A stretch of DNA of 64,000 bases, taken from assembly GCA_902512065.1 (NCBI GenBank), contig CABXHU010000005.1, forward strand, positions 1 to 64,000. The letters are read 5' to 3'. Under the pieces are notes generated by a model. The model was not told where the DNA came from and did not search any database. It saw only the letters and a program-made list of their open reading frames with translations. The stretch comes from an uncultured Bacteroidota bacterium. GTDB taxonomy: Bacteria; Bacteroidota; Bacteroidia; Flavobacteriales; Flavobacteriaceae. A program made the translations under genes and the position numbers. Below, one piece after another: positions 38,253-48,050 of this stretch; within the stretch, counting starts at the first letter, position 1, and every line of letters starts with the position of its first letter.

Positions 38253-39192
38253 TTTTATTGAAATTTTATTGAAATACAAATTAACAGCTTTAATTCTTAT
38301 ATCTATTAATTTTTCTTGTGTTGAACATAAGCCATCTTATAATGAAAATTTTTTAACGGTTTTAGGAATAGCTCAGGATGCAGGATATCCCCATATTGGG
38401 TGTAATAAAGATTGTTGTAATAAAAACATTGGAGATAATAAATACTATGTAACAAGTATTGGACTTACAGATATTGAAAATGACAAAAATTATTTATTTG
38501 AAGCTACACCTGATATAGGTGAACAAATTAAATATTTAAAAGTTAGTAGAGAAAATAATAAATTGATTGATGGAATATTTTTAACTCATGCTCACATTGG
38601 TCATTATAGCGGATTAATGTATTTAGGAAGAGAGGCATTAGGTGCTAAAAATGTTCCAATATATACTATGCCAAGAATGAAATATTTTTTACAACAAAAT
38701 GGACCTTGGAGTCAACTAGTTTCACTAGAAAATATAAAGTTAGAAGAAATAAATCATAACCAAAACATTAGACTATCTAGTGATTTAAAAGTAATTCCTT
38801 TTAATGTTCCTCATCGTGATGAATTTTCTGAAACTGTTGGTTATAAAATAATAGGAAAGAATAAATCTGCACTCTTTATTCCAGATATTGATAAATGGGA
38901 ATTATGGAATAAAAGTATTGTTGATGAAGTTAAATCTGTTGATTATGCCTTTTTGGATGCCACTTTTTTTAGTGGAGAAGAAATCAACAGATCTATGTCT
39001 GAAATTCCTCATCCTTTTATTTCAGAAACAATAAATCTTTTCAAAGATGAATTATTAGAAATAAAAAATAAAATTTATTTTATTCATTTTAATCATACAA
39101 ACCCAGTACTAAATAATAAATTACATCTTAAGGATAGTATATTAAAATTAGGTTTTAATTTTGCTAAGTTTGGAAATAAGTATGAGTTATAA
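38245..39192 (+). CDS. MBL-fold metallohydrolase, PqqB-like, predicted lipoprotein
   Basis: Lipobox INFSC; VLGIAQDAGYPHIGCNKDCC; LTHAHIGHYSG; NVPHRDEFSETVGYKI. Confidence 0.8.
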   Translation: MNNFIEILLKYKLTALILISINFSCVEHKPSYNENFLTVLGIAQDAGYPHIGCNKDCCNKNIGDNKYYVTSIGLTDIENDKNYLFEATPDIGEQIKYLKVSRENNKLIDGIFLTHAHIGHYSGLMYLGREALGAKNVPIYTMPRMKYFLQQNGPWSQLVSLENIKLEEINHNQNIRLSSDLKVIPFNVPHRDEFSETVGYKIIGKNKSALFIPDIDKWELWNKSIVDEVKSVDYAFLDATFFSGEEINRSMSEIPHPFISETINLFKDELLEIKNKIYFIHFNHTNPVLNNKLHLKDSILKLGFNFAKFGNKYEL

Positions 39193-39234
39193 ATTAAAAT
39201 TAACTAACTTTAATACTATATAAATTATTTTACT

Positions 39235-39336
39235 ATGGAAGCTCAATGCACCTGTTCTTGTGAAGCTTGCACAAACGGTGATTGCAAAAACTGTTCTTGT
39301 GAAGAATGTTCTTGCAATGATTGTTGTTGTAAGTAA
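39235..39336 (+). CDS. 33-aa Cys-rich metallothionein-like peptide (not in ORF track)
   Basis: Manual translation MEAQCTCSCEACTNGDCKNCSCEECSCNDCCCK; 12 Cys of 33, no in-frame disruption, clean ATG and TAA. Confidence 0.7.
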   Translation: MEAQCTCSCEACTNGDCKNCSCEECSCNDCCCK

Positions 39337-39371
39337 ACAAATATTTTACCGGTTTATCATCAAAAGTATTA

Positions 39372-40061
39372 CTATTTTCTATAAATATATCTTATATCAG
39401 GGAGCTCTGTAAAATAGTAGTGGACCCAAATATACAGATGATGGAATAAAGCTAATAATATTCCTGCTTGTGATTCAAAAATTATACCAGGTAACCAAAT
39501 TAAAAAAAAAGCATAGACATACATCCCATTTGATGTGTATTTAAAGATTCCTTCATTTACGAGGGGAATTTTATTATATATTTCTGGCTCAAAATGATCT
39601 ATTCCAAAGGCCCTATCATAACCAAAATATTTGGCAACAGAATATTGTGCATAAATTCCAGGAATGAGTAGTAATATTATTATTGTCCAATAAAATACTG
39701 GCCCTATATATAATGAATTGGAGTTTGATATGGATAATAGTAATATGAAAATAGGTCTAGATAATATTAGAACAGTAAATATTTTTTTGTAGTACGAAAA
39801 AGCGTTCTTTCCATAATTTTTTGACAGGTATTTATAGTATAGCTCTAATCTCCAACAAAAAAGTACATACAGCTGATGAACAATTGCTGATAGTAAAGAA
39901 ATTATTAACCAAGTATATGTGCTATACCCAAAAAAAGAGCCATCTAATATAGAAGGATAATTTTCAATTGATTTACTAACAACAATAAATAGTATTAATA
40001 AACATAATGCATGCCAAATTTGATAGCTAAAAATCTTAATAGGTTTATTTTTTAATTTAAT
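39372..40061 (-). CDS. Phospholipid/isoprenylcysteine methyltransferase-like membrane protein with no canonical start codon (putative ATT start), not in ORF track
   Basis: Open frame of 229 codons: (I)KLKNKPIKIFSYQIWHALCLLILFIVV...NEGIFKYTSNGMYVYAFFLIWLPGIIFESQAGILLALFHHLYIWVHYYFTELPDIRYIYRK*. Confidence 0.65.
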   Translation of the reverse strand: MKLKNKPIKIFSYQIWHALCLLILFIVVSKSIENYPSILDGSFFGYSTYTWLIISLLSAIVHQLYVLFCWRLELYYKYLSKNYGKNAFSYYKKIFTVLILSRPIFILLLSISNSNSLYIGPVFYWTIIILLLIPGIYAQYSVAKYFGYDRAFGIDHFEPEIYNKIPLVNEGIFKYTSNGMYVYAFFLIWLPGIIFESQAGILLALFHHLYIWVHYYFTELPDIRYIYRK

Positions 40062-41664
40062 CTCTCTTTATTTCATCCATTAAATACTTTTCCCATCCTG
40101 GAGTGGAAGCTTTTTCTTCATCAACAATTTTTTTGGCATCATCGAGTAGCTGTCTAGCATCAAAAATTATTCCATCCTTTATGGTATATTTAATTCCTCC
40201 AACTCTTACCGCTTCATTATTTTCATCAATTTTTATGTCACCTGTTGCGTATAAGTATTTCAGGTTTTTAAGAGGGTTTTCTTCCATAATTATCATATCA
40301 GCATATTTTCCAACTTCAATAGTTCCTATTTCTTTTTCCATACCAATTGCTTCAGCAGCATGAAGAGTTGCAGCCCTTATAACTTCCATAGGATGGAAGC
40401 CTGATTCTCTAATAAGTTCAAGTTCTTGGATGTATCCAAAACCATAAAGATTATACATATAACCAGAGTCAGCACCAGCAGTAACTCTACCACCTCTATT
40501 TTTATATTCATTAATAAATGTCATCCAAAGTTTATAATTTTCTTTCCATTCCATTTCCATTTCAGTTCCCCAGTCAAAGTATGCAGCACCATGGTTGTCT
40601 CTTCCAGGAAGAAAAAATTTAAGTAGTGTTGGGGTGGTGTAATCTTTATGCCATTCTAATCTACTTCCTCTACCTACATCTCTAAAAATACTATAAGGGA
40701 CAAAAGTTACATCTATAGTAAAATCTAATTCAATAAGCTCATCCATAACTTCATTCCATTTTTTAGAATAGGGTTCAGCTGCTTGTTTCCATAATCTTCC
40801 TGCTTCACCAAATCTATGTTGTTCGTTATTATAATTATAGTCAAGAGGATAATTTTGAACTGTTCTGTCATCAAATAGTGCTTCTGGTAAACCATACCAA
40901 TGTTCCATTGTGGTAAGACCTAATCTAGCAGTTTCTAGAACATCCATCCATGCTACATCCATTTGAGCATGATGACATGCAGATCCAAGCCCATGTTTAT
41001 TATTTTCTTTTAGCGCAGCTTCAAAAATATCTGGTCTAGCTCCTCCAAATTTTATTCCATCAGCACCATTTTCTGCATTTTTTTTAACCCATGCTGTAGC
41101 CTCTTCTGGAGAATTTATTCCATCTGAGCCAAATCCGTTTTCTGCACCTTGCCCAAACCATGTATAAGCAAGTATTCTTGGAGCTGTAATTTTATTTTTT
41201 CTACTATCTTCTTTTTGTTTAAGCACCCATTTTAAACCGTTTCCACATCCAGGATCACGAATAGTTGTTATTCCATGAGCCATCCATAGTTTATAAACAT
41301 AATCTGCTCTTCCCTGGGTTGTTTCTCCAATATGTCCATGCATATCAATAAATCCAGGCAATAAATACATGCCATGAGCATTAATTTCTTTTGCACCTTT
41401 TATTGCTTTAGGCCTTCTGTTTTCATTAATTTCAAGTCCTGGAAATCCAACACTTCTTATATTTACTATTTTATTGTCTTCAACAACAACATCTACTGGT
41501 CCTATAGGAGGCGCCCCATTTCCATTGATTAGTGTAGCCCCCCTTATAATTAATTGTTGAAAAGGACCTTCTCCTCTAAAACGTTCAGGAGCTTCCGCTA
41601 TCTGGCTAATAGATAAGTTGTAATAAAATAAATTGATTAGGGTAATTAATAATATCTTTTTCAT
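40057..41664 (-). CDS. Secreted amidohydrolase family protein
   Basis: YLLPGFIDMHGHIGE, TTIRDPGCGNGLKW, HAAEAIGMEKEIGTIEVGKYADMIIME. Confidence 0.9.
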   Translation of the reverse strand: MKKILLITLINLFYYNLSISQIAEAPERFRGEGPFQQLIIRGATLINGNGAPPIGPVDVVVEDNKIVNIRSVGFPGLEINENRRPKAIKGAKEINAHGMYLLPGFIDMHGHIGETTQGRADYVYKLWMAHGITTIRDPGCGNGLKWVLKQKEDSRKNKITAPRILAYTWFGQGAENGFGSDGINSPEEATAWVKKNAENGADGIKFGGARPDIFEAALKENNKHGLGSACHHAQMDVAWMDVLETARLGLTTMEHWYGLPEALFDDRTVQNYPLDYNYNNEQHRFGEAGRLWKQAAEPYSKKWNEVMDELIELDFTIDVTFVPYSIFRDVGRGSRLEWHKDYTTPTLLKFFLPGRDNHGAAYFDWGTEMEMEWKENYKLWMTFINEYKNRGGRVTAGADSGYMYNLYGFGYIQELELIRESGFHPMEVIRAATLHAAEAIGMEKEIGTIEVGKYADMIIMEENPLKNLKYLYATGDIKIDENNEAVRVGGIKYTIKDGIIFDARQLLDDAKKIVDEEKASTPGWEKYLMDEIKRD

Positions 41665-41688
41665 TTTGTTAAATAATTTATTAGGTTA

Positions 41689-44214
41689 TTATTCTCCAGG
41701 AACACTTATGTTACTTCCTAGAAATAGTGCATTTAAGAACAATTTATTGGTTCCATACCAAGATCCTCTAAAATTAGGATTATCTGCAAACATAACAACT
41801 CTACCACTTCCTATTTTTGAAATGATTAATGATGCAGATGATTTTAAATAGTTATCCATATTATTCTTTGATATATATCCATCAATATGTGGGTCTTTTG
41901 TATAGACAGCAACATTAGAATAAGCATTTTTTGAAGGTTTTATAAATACATTATTGTTCTTATATACAGGAATTTGACTGTCTCTATATCCAAAGGCAAG
42001 TGGGTGAGTTCTATCAAGATTTACCTTAAATATTGCTCCACCTAGTCTCTCTCTACCAATATGTTCACTAGCATCTACATACCTTTTTCTTTCATTTTTT
42101 GAAGAATCTTCATGTTTGACTAAAGTTTCATCAACTAATTTCTTGCTAATTGCCCACTTAGATGCATTTGCTATAGTTATAAGAGTATTGCCTTTAGATA
42201 CCCAGTTTTTTATTCTCTTTATACTTGTTGAGTCAAGTTGATTATAATATCCAGAGACAACAACCAAAGAATTGTACTTATATAAATTTGCTCTTTCAAA
42301 TTGACTCATTCTAATTTTAGTTATTGGTACATTAACTCTTGTATCTAAAAGATGCCAAACTTCTCCAGCTTCATATGAATTAACACCTTCACCAACTAAT
42401 AGTGCTGCTTTTAAATTTTTTACAACCCTAAAATTATTACTTCCTAAATCAATTCCTTTAATGCTAAATCCAGTTGAGGTCTGATAAATAGGCACATTGT
42501 ATTTTCTTTGAGCATTTAATACAATTGAATATAATTTATCAGATGCAATCTTTTGTTTGCTTACAGGAATAAGGATTGTCCCATAATTAAATGATTTAAT
42601 AGACTCATTTGTTTTAACAGTTAGAGGTTTAAATGCAGAATATGTTATAACTCCATTTGATTGTAAATATGCCAATGCAGCAGGAGAATTATAGTCATCC
42701 CAATCCATCAAATAAGCATAATTTGATTTGCTAACCCATTTGTTTTTAACAATATCTTTTGAATCAAGAATTTCAGCACCCAGATTATATGATTTTAAAC
42801 CTTTATGCTTCATATTATAGAAATTAGAAACACTCCAGGCTGAAGCATCATAAAAAACACTGTCTCGATATTTGTTGTATGTTTCAAAAACATTTTTAAC
42901 CATTCTTGACTGGGTTTGATCTACGGGAACTATGTATCTGTCTCCTTTTTCATAAACCTTTATTCTATGTATTAACAAGTTCTCTATAAAAGCTTTGTTT
43001 CTGTTTTGATCATACAGGTCACCAAACTCATAGGCTTTGATCTTGTCTTTCTCTACGTCAGTAAGGGCTGACTCAAAAAAGTCCTTTTGGTAGTCTCTTA
43101 ATGTGCTTTTATTTTCAACGGCTGCTTTTACTGTTGCAATACTTGAGAGATATTGATTTCTTATTGTAAATCCAAATGAAATTGTACCATAATTAGTCTC
43201 TTGTAAATGGCCTCTTGAACTTGCTTGCTCAAAGAGTATCCCAAGTCCACCATGTAAGTCTAAGTATGAAGAGCCATATCCAGGATATGTTCCATCAAAT
43301 GATTCTTTTGTGTAGTAAAAAGAACCAATACTATCTAGAGTTTTAGCAAAATAGGTAGCAAAAAGTGAATTTAAATCCTCGTAGTTTTCTTTTGGCATTA
43401 ATGGTTTGTCAGAAGCATTATCTTTCATAGGCTCAAAGAAATAATTACTGTTTGTCCCCATTTCATGGAAATCTGTTACCACATTGGGATACCAAGAATG
43501 AAACCAATTTAATTTCCCTTTACTTTCAGGATTTACAGCTAACAGCCAATCACGATTTAAATCAAACCAATAATGATTTGTTCTACCCCTTGGCCATGAT
43601 TCGTTGTGTTCGGCATCAGCACCATCTGAAACTAGATTTATAGATTTAAATTGATTAGCCCATTGCGTATGCCTATCCCTTCCGTCTGGATTAATTGTAG
43701 GATCAATAAAAGTAACTGCATGATTTCTAAATTTTTCAATTGATCTATTTTTTGATGCCACTAGAGTATATGCAGTTAACATAGCTGCCTCTGAACTTGA
43801 AGGCTCATTTCCATGAACATTATATCCTAGATTAATTACTATAGGTAGGCTATCATCAGTTGTAACTTCAGCATTAGGATCAGTATATTTTAGATGTTTT
43901 CCCCTTATAGATTCTATGTCATTCATATTATCTTCAGATGAAATACAAAGCAAAACTAATTTTCTTCCTTCATGAGTTTTTCCATAAGTCACCAATTTAG
44001 CTCTAGCAGAGGTGTTTGAAAGATAGTTTAGATAGGCTACAATTAGGTCATGTCTTGTGTGCTGAAACCCAATTTCATATCCTAAGAATTCTTCAGGACT
44101 ATTAATTGAAGTATCATATGGTCCATTATTTTCTAAAAAATAATCTTGACTATTTATAGTATTAGTAAAAAGAAAAACTAATAATATGTATTGAATAAAT
44201 ATTCTTAATTGCAT
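41689..44214 (-). CDS. M14 family zinc carboxypeptidase (secreted)
   Basis: NLGYNVHGNEPSSSEAAML, FIDPTINPDGRDRH, TDFHEMGTNSNYFF. Confidence 0.9.
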   Translation of the reverse strand: MQLRIFIQYILLVFLFTNTINSQDYFLENNGPYDTSINSPEEFLGYEIGFQHTRHDLIVAYLNYLSNTSARAKLVTYGKTHEGRKLVLLCISSEDNMNDIESIRGKHLKYTDPNAEVTTDDSLPIVINLGYNVHGNEPSSSEAAMLTAYTLVASKNRSIEKFRNHAVTFIDPTINPDGRDRHTQWANQFKSINLVSDGADAEHNESWPRGRTNHYWFDLNRDWLLAVNPESKGKLNWFHSWYPNVVTDFHEMGTNSNYFFEPMKDNASDKPLMPKENYEDLNSLFATYFAKTLDSIGSFYYTKESFDGTYPGYGSSYLDLHGGLGILFEQASSRGHLQETNYGTISFGFTIRNQYLSSIATVKAAVENKSTLRDYQKDFFESALTDVEKDKIKAYEFGDLYDQNRNKAFIENLLIHRIKVYEKGDRYIVPVDQTQSRMVKNVFETYNKYRDSVFYDASAWSVSNFYNMKHKGLKSYNLGAEILDSKDIVKNKWVSKSNYAYLMDWDDYNSPAALAYLQSNGVITYSAFKPLTVKTNESIKSFNYGTILIPVSKQKIASDKLYSIVLNAQRKYNVPIYQTSTGFSIKGIDLGSNNFRVVKNLKAALLVGEGVNSYEAGEVWHLLDTRVNVPITKIRMSQFERANLYKYNSLVVVSGYYNQLDSTSIKRIKNWVSKGNTLITIANASKWAISKKLVDETLVKHEDSSKNERKRYVDASEHIGRERLGGAIFKVNLDRTHPLAFGYRDSQIPVYKNNNVFIKPSKNAYSNVAVYTKDPHIDGYISKNNMDNYLKSSASLIISKIGSGRVVMFADNPNFRGSWYGTNKLFLNALFLGSNISVPGE

Positions 44215-44305
44215 AAATTTAAATTTTAGGGGGTAATGATAAAAATACTAATTAAATTTAATTGAAAATTGAAAACTGTAGTATTTTTGAAATATATATT
44301 GTAAA

Positions 44306-44911
44306 ATGAACAGATCTATTCTTCTTTTATTTAGTTTTTTTCTTCTGTTAAATTGTGGAGATAAGAAAAGATATTACAATGATTTAACTCCTTTTCAAAA
44401 AGAAATAAATGATTTTTTTAAGGATGCATCTATTTCTCCACTTAAGGCAAAGGATTTAAAAGATTTCAAGGGATTAGATTTTTTTGCCTTTGATTCTACT
44501 TACGTAGTTATAGCTAAATTGATAAAAACTCCTAATGAGAAACCTTTTAAAATGAAGACTACAACTGATAGATTACCAGAACATATCAAACATGGGGTTG
44601 TGTCTTTTGAATTATTTGGTATTAGCTATAATTTAAATATTTATAGAAATTTAGAAAATATAGATGAACAAGGGTATAGGGATTATTTATTTCTTCCATT
44701 TTTAGATGACACAAATGGTAATGAATCTTATGGAGGTGGAAGGTATATTAATTTAGATATTCCTGAAGGTAATAGTTTAGTAATTGATTTTAATAGCGCC
44801 TATAATCCATACTGCGTATATGATGAAAAATATTCCTGTCCAATTGTCCCTAGAGAAAACTATTTACCAATAGAAATCAAGGCAGGTGTTAAAAACTTTA
44901 ATAAAAAGTAA
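44306..44911 (+). CDS. DUF1684 family lipoprotein
   Basis: Lipobox LLNCG; LPFLDDTNGNESYGGGRYINLDIPEGNSLVIDFNSAYNPYCVYDEKYSCPIVPRENYLPIEIKAG. Confidence 0.85.
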   Translation: MNRSILLLFSFFLLLNCGDKKRYYNDLTPFQKEINDFFKDASISPLKAKDLKDFKGLDFFAFDSTYVVIAKLIKTPNEKPFKMKTTTDRLPEHIKHGVVSFELFGISYNLNIYRNLENIDEQGYRDYLFLPFLDDTNGNESYGGGRYINLDIPEGNSLVIDFNSAYNPYCVYDEKYSCPIVPRENYLPIEIKAGVKNFNKK

Positions 44912-44999
44912 TTTTATAATCCCCGACATTATAATAACTTGAAGTAATATTAAACTTCAGGCTTTTAATATTTATCTTATATTTTATTAGCTAACTAGT

Positions 45000-45479
45000 A
45001 TGAGAAGTGTTTTATTTATTTTATTCTCTTTGACCTCTTTATTGGGGTTCTCTCAATTGCATCATCAAATGATTTCTTCTCAGGGATCTACAAGCACCAC
45101 TTCTGAAGGTATTGTAGTTACTCAATCTATAGGCCAGCAGTCAATTACGGGAAATAGTGAAGTTGCTGGATTGGTTTATGGTCAGGGGTTTCAACAAAGT
45201 ATTTGGACAAGATTAGTTAATAGTAATGATCAGAATTTTATGGCAGAATACTATCCGAATCCTTTTTTTGATCAAGTAACATTTAAATTTACTAATATGT
45301 CTGATGAAATAATTACAATTGACATTTTTGATGTGGCAGGAAAACAAGTATTTAGTAAAAGAAAAAATGTAGTTGAGGATAAATTAATTTTACAACTTGG
45401 TAGTCTTTCAGGCGGAGCTTATCTAGTTAGACTATATAACGAAAAGAAAACATTCTATACAAAACTTATAAAAAAATGA
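45000..45479 (+). CDS. Short secreted protein with T9SS type-A sorting domain
   Basis: TTSEGIVVTQSIGQQSITGNSEVAGLVYGQGFQQ; C-term YYPNPFFDQVTFKFTN...[22 protein letters not shown]. Confidence 0.8.
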   Translation: MRSVLFILFSLTSLLGFSQLHHQMISSQGSTSTTSEGIVVTQSIGQQSITGNSEVAGLVYGQGFQQSIWTRLVNSNDQNFMAEYYPNPFFDQVTFKFTNMSDEIITIDIFDVAGKQVFSKRKNVVEDKLILQLGSLSGGAYLVRLYNEKKTFYTKLIKK

Positions 45480-46099
45480 AAAAAATAATACTACTTTTTT
45501 GTGTGCTTGCTTTTATTTTTGAATCTCATGCACAAGATTTAGATTTAATTGTTGGAAGAAATTTTACTGTGTATGATTACACAAACTCACAGGGTGAAGA
45601 AAATCCAAATTTAAGTGGAGCTAGTGGAAGCTATTATTCAATAACCTATAGTGTTCCTTTTAATAATAAAAGTGAAGATTTATATTATTTTGTTGGATTA
45701 GCAGTTAATCAGTTTAATGCCACAGGAGGTGATTATGCTAGTAGTTATCGTTGGGATACAAATTATTTTGGTATTAGAAGTGGTATTAAATATATGTTTA
45801 CTTCTCCACGGTCCTTTATAAGAGCGGGTGTTAAAACAGGTTTTGGATTAAGCAAAATAATAAATGGGCAACAGAAAATTAATGGGACAACTTTTGATCT
45901 AACTAATGAAGATGAATTTACAGCCATTAGCGTGGAGCCTTTTATTGGTTTAGAAGCTAGGTATTTTGTATCTGACAAAATTGGATTGGGATTAGGTTAT
46001 GTTTACTCTAAAAGTTTTGGTGTTGCTAACGGAGATACAGAAAAATTAAACTTTAATAATTCTAGACTTGAATTTGGTATAACAGTTCAAGTGTATTAA
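45476..46099 (+). CDS. Outer membrane beta-barrel protein
   Basis: Signal peptide, alternating beta strands, C-terminal [13 protein letters not shown]. Confidence 0.7.
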   Translation: MKKIILLFCVLAFIFESHAQDLDLIVGRNFTVYDYTNSQGEENPNLSGASGSYYSITYSVPFNNKSEDLYYFVGLAVNQFNATGGDYASSYRWDTNYFGIRSGIKYMFTSPRSFIRAGVKTGFGLSKIINGQQKINGTTFDLTNEDEFTAISVEPFIGLEARYFVSDKIGLGLGYVYSKSFGVANGDTEKLNFNNSRLEFGITVQVY

Positions 46100-46109
46100 A
46101 AAAATAGTT

Positions 46110-48017
46110 ATGAAAAAATATTTATTTATTATAGGGTTTTTACTGTCGGGAGTATTATTCTCTCAAACAAATTCTGGTATAACCTATCAAGCGGTAATTT
46201 ATAATCCAGGAGGTGAGGAATTACCAGGAGCTGATAATATGTACGCTCCACTTACCGAGCATCCCGTATGTCTTAGATTTAACTTTATTGATAGCTCAAA
46301 CGCCTTAGAGTATCAGGAGGTTATTCAAGTCACTACAGATGTTTTTGGTATGGTAAATGTTATTATTGGAAATGATGTGCAGACAGGAGGATATGCTCAG
46401 GGTTTTGATGGTATTTTATGGGATGGGACAACAAAATTTTTAATGGTTGAGGCAGATACTAAAACACCATGTGATGAGTATACTCAGATTAGTAACCAGC
46501 CTTTTACTTATGTTCCTTTTGCTTATTATTCAGCAAATCCGGGAAATCCTGGTCCAACAGGTCCAGCAGGTCCAGCAGGTGCAGATGGTGCAACAGGTCC
46601 AACAGGTCCAGCAGGGTCAACAGGTCCAATGGGACCACAGGGTGAAACAGGCCCTACAGGTCCACAAGGAGAACAAGGACTTCCAGGAGATTCTGGAGGT
46701 GAAGGAGGCACCGGATTGAATTCGCTTGTTAACACAAGTGATGAGCCAGCAGGAGCCAACTGTGAAAATGGAGGGATTAAAATAGAAGTTGGATTGGATG
46801 CTAATAGTAATGGAACCTTAGATACAGATGAAGTAGATGCTTCACAGACTCAGTATATATGTGATGGTAATGATGGAGAAGATGGAGAGGATGGACAGGA
46901 TGGTAGTGGTAGTTCTGGAAACCTACTGACAGGGGAGGGTTCAAATGTAATCCAATACTATGAAGAAGTAAATAATCCACACTATGATTTGAGTGATGAT
47001 GGTACAACTCTAATTTATGGTGATGCACCTGTAGGTGGAACTGCTTTTGCTAAAGTTCTAAAAATTAGTTCTGATGGAATTGCTCAAATAGGCCAAACAA
47101 TAAATTCCCCTTCATCTTCTTGGGAGACAGTAGGAATTAATCATGATGGTTCTAAGATTTATATACAAGAAGATTCTGAAGCAGTATTTTATAATCTCAT
47201 TAATAATCAGTGGGTTATACAATCTACAATTCAAGGTGATTTTGTTTCATATTCAAAGATAAGTGATGATTGGAGCACATTTATAACTTTCCATCCTAGT
47301 GGAGGAATTAATGTATATACGCCTAATGGAAATAATTGGACAATGACCTCAACTATTTCTCCAGGAATTTCTTGGGGTGATTTGGTAGATATTAATTACG
47401 ATGGGTCTATTGTTTCAGTAGCTAATCATGGATATAATAGCGGCTTAGGTCCTTACCAAGGAATTATAAAGGTTTTCAGATTTGAAAATGGAAATTGGAA
47501 TCAAATGGGCTCTGACTTAGTAGGGACATCTGCTTATGATAATTTTGGAGGAGCTAATAGTCTTTCTAATGATGGCCTTACAATTGCAACAAGTGATAAG
47601 AATGAAGATATTGTAGATGGAGAAAGGGGTGTATCGGTGTATAAATTTATTGAAAATCAGGCAGGTCTATTCGATTGGGAGCGTTATAGTAATCGTTTGT
47701 TATATACAACTGGAAGTGGAGATGGTGGTCGAAATGTATCGCTTTCAAATAACGGAGATTATTTTAGTTTAGGTACAAATCATTATACCTCAAGTAGTAC
47801 TCAATTTCTAAATGATAGAATTATGACTTTTACCCTTATAAATAGTGGATATAGTCAGATTAGCAATATTCAAGTAAATAATCATATATATACTGGTTGG
47901 CGAGGGATTCTTGAGCAGTCTGGCACATTAGTTTTTATTGAAAGGCTTGCTTATGTAAATTCAAGTGGTTGGACAGTGTCTAGTAATCATCTTTCCTTTA
48001 TCTTTTTATCAAACTAA
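46110..48017 (+). CDS. Secreted collagen-like protein with C-terminal beta-propeller-like region
   Basis: Signal peptide; about 19 consecutive G-X-Y triplets ([25 protein letters not shown]...); [11 protein letters not shown] linker; kelch/WD-like repeats. Confidence 0.8.
   Translation: MKKYLFIIGFLLSGVLFSQTNSGITYQAVIYNPGGEELPGADNMYAPLTEHPVCLRFNFIDSSNALEYQEVIQVTTDVFGMVNVIIGNDVQTGGYAQGFDGILWDGTTKFLMVEADTKTPCDEYTQISNQPFTYVPFAYYSANPGNPGPTGPAGPAGADGATGPTGPAGSTGPMGPQGETGPTGPQGEQGLPGDSGGEGGTGLNSLVNTSDEPAGANCENGGIKIEVGLDANSNGTLDTDEVDASQTQYICDGNDGEDGEDGQDGSGSSGNLLTGEGSNVIQYYEEVNNPHYDLSDDGTTLIYGDAPVGGTAFAKVLKISSDGIAQIGQTINSPSSSWETVGINHDGSKIYIQEDSEAVFYNLINNQWVIQSTIQGDFVSYSKISDDWSTFITFHPSGGINVYTPNGNNWTMTSTISPGISWGDLVDINYDGSIVSVANHGYNSGLGPYQGIIKVFRFENGNWNQMGSDLVGTSAYDNFGGANSLSNDGLTIATSDKNEDIVDGERGVSVYKFIENQAGLFDWERYSNRLLYTTGSGDGGRNVSLSNNGDYFSLGTNHYTSSSTQFLNDRIMTFTLINSGYSQISNIQVNNHIYTGWRGILEQSGTLVFIERLAYVNSSGWTVSSNHLSFIFLSN
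46542..46712 (+). repeat. Collagen-type 9-bp-phased repeat (GGTCCAACAGGTCCAGCA...)
   Basis: Degenerate tandem GGTCCWRCA units encoding G-P-T/A triplets. Confidence 0.85.
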
Positions 48018-48050
48018 TACAAAATTAGCCTGTATGCAATAATTTTAAAT

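Noticed and set aside
38245-39192. PQQ biosynthesis locus (PqqB homology)
   Set aside because: No pqqA/C/D/E genes nearby and the protein is a predicted lipoprotein; only the MBL subfamily resemblance is supported.
46447-46759. ORFs 46447-46719 (plus, VQQVQQ repeats) and 46526-46759 (minus, GPVGP repeats)
   Set aside because: Shadow frames of the collagen repeat DNA; the main 635-aa frame has the signal peptide and context.
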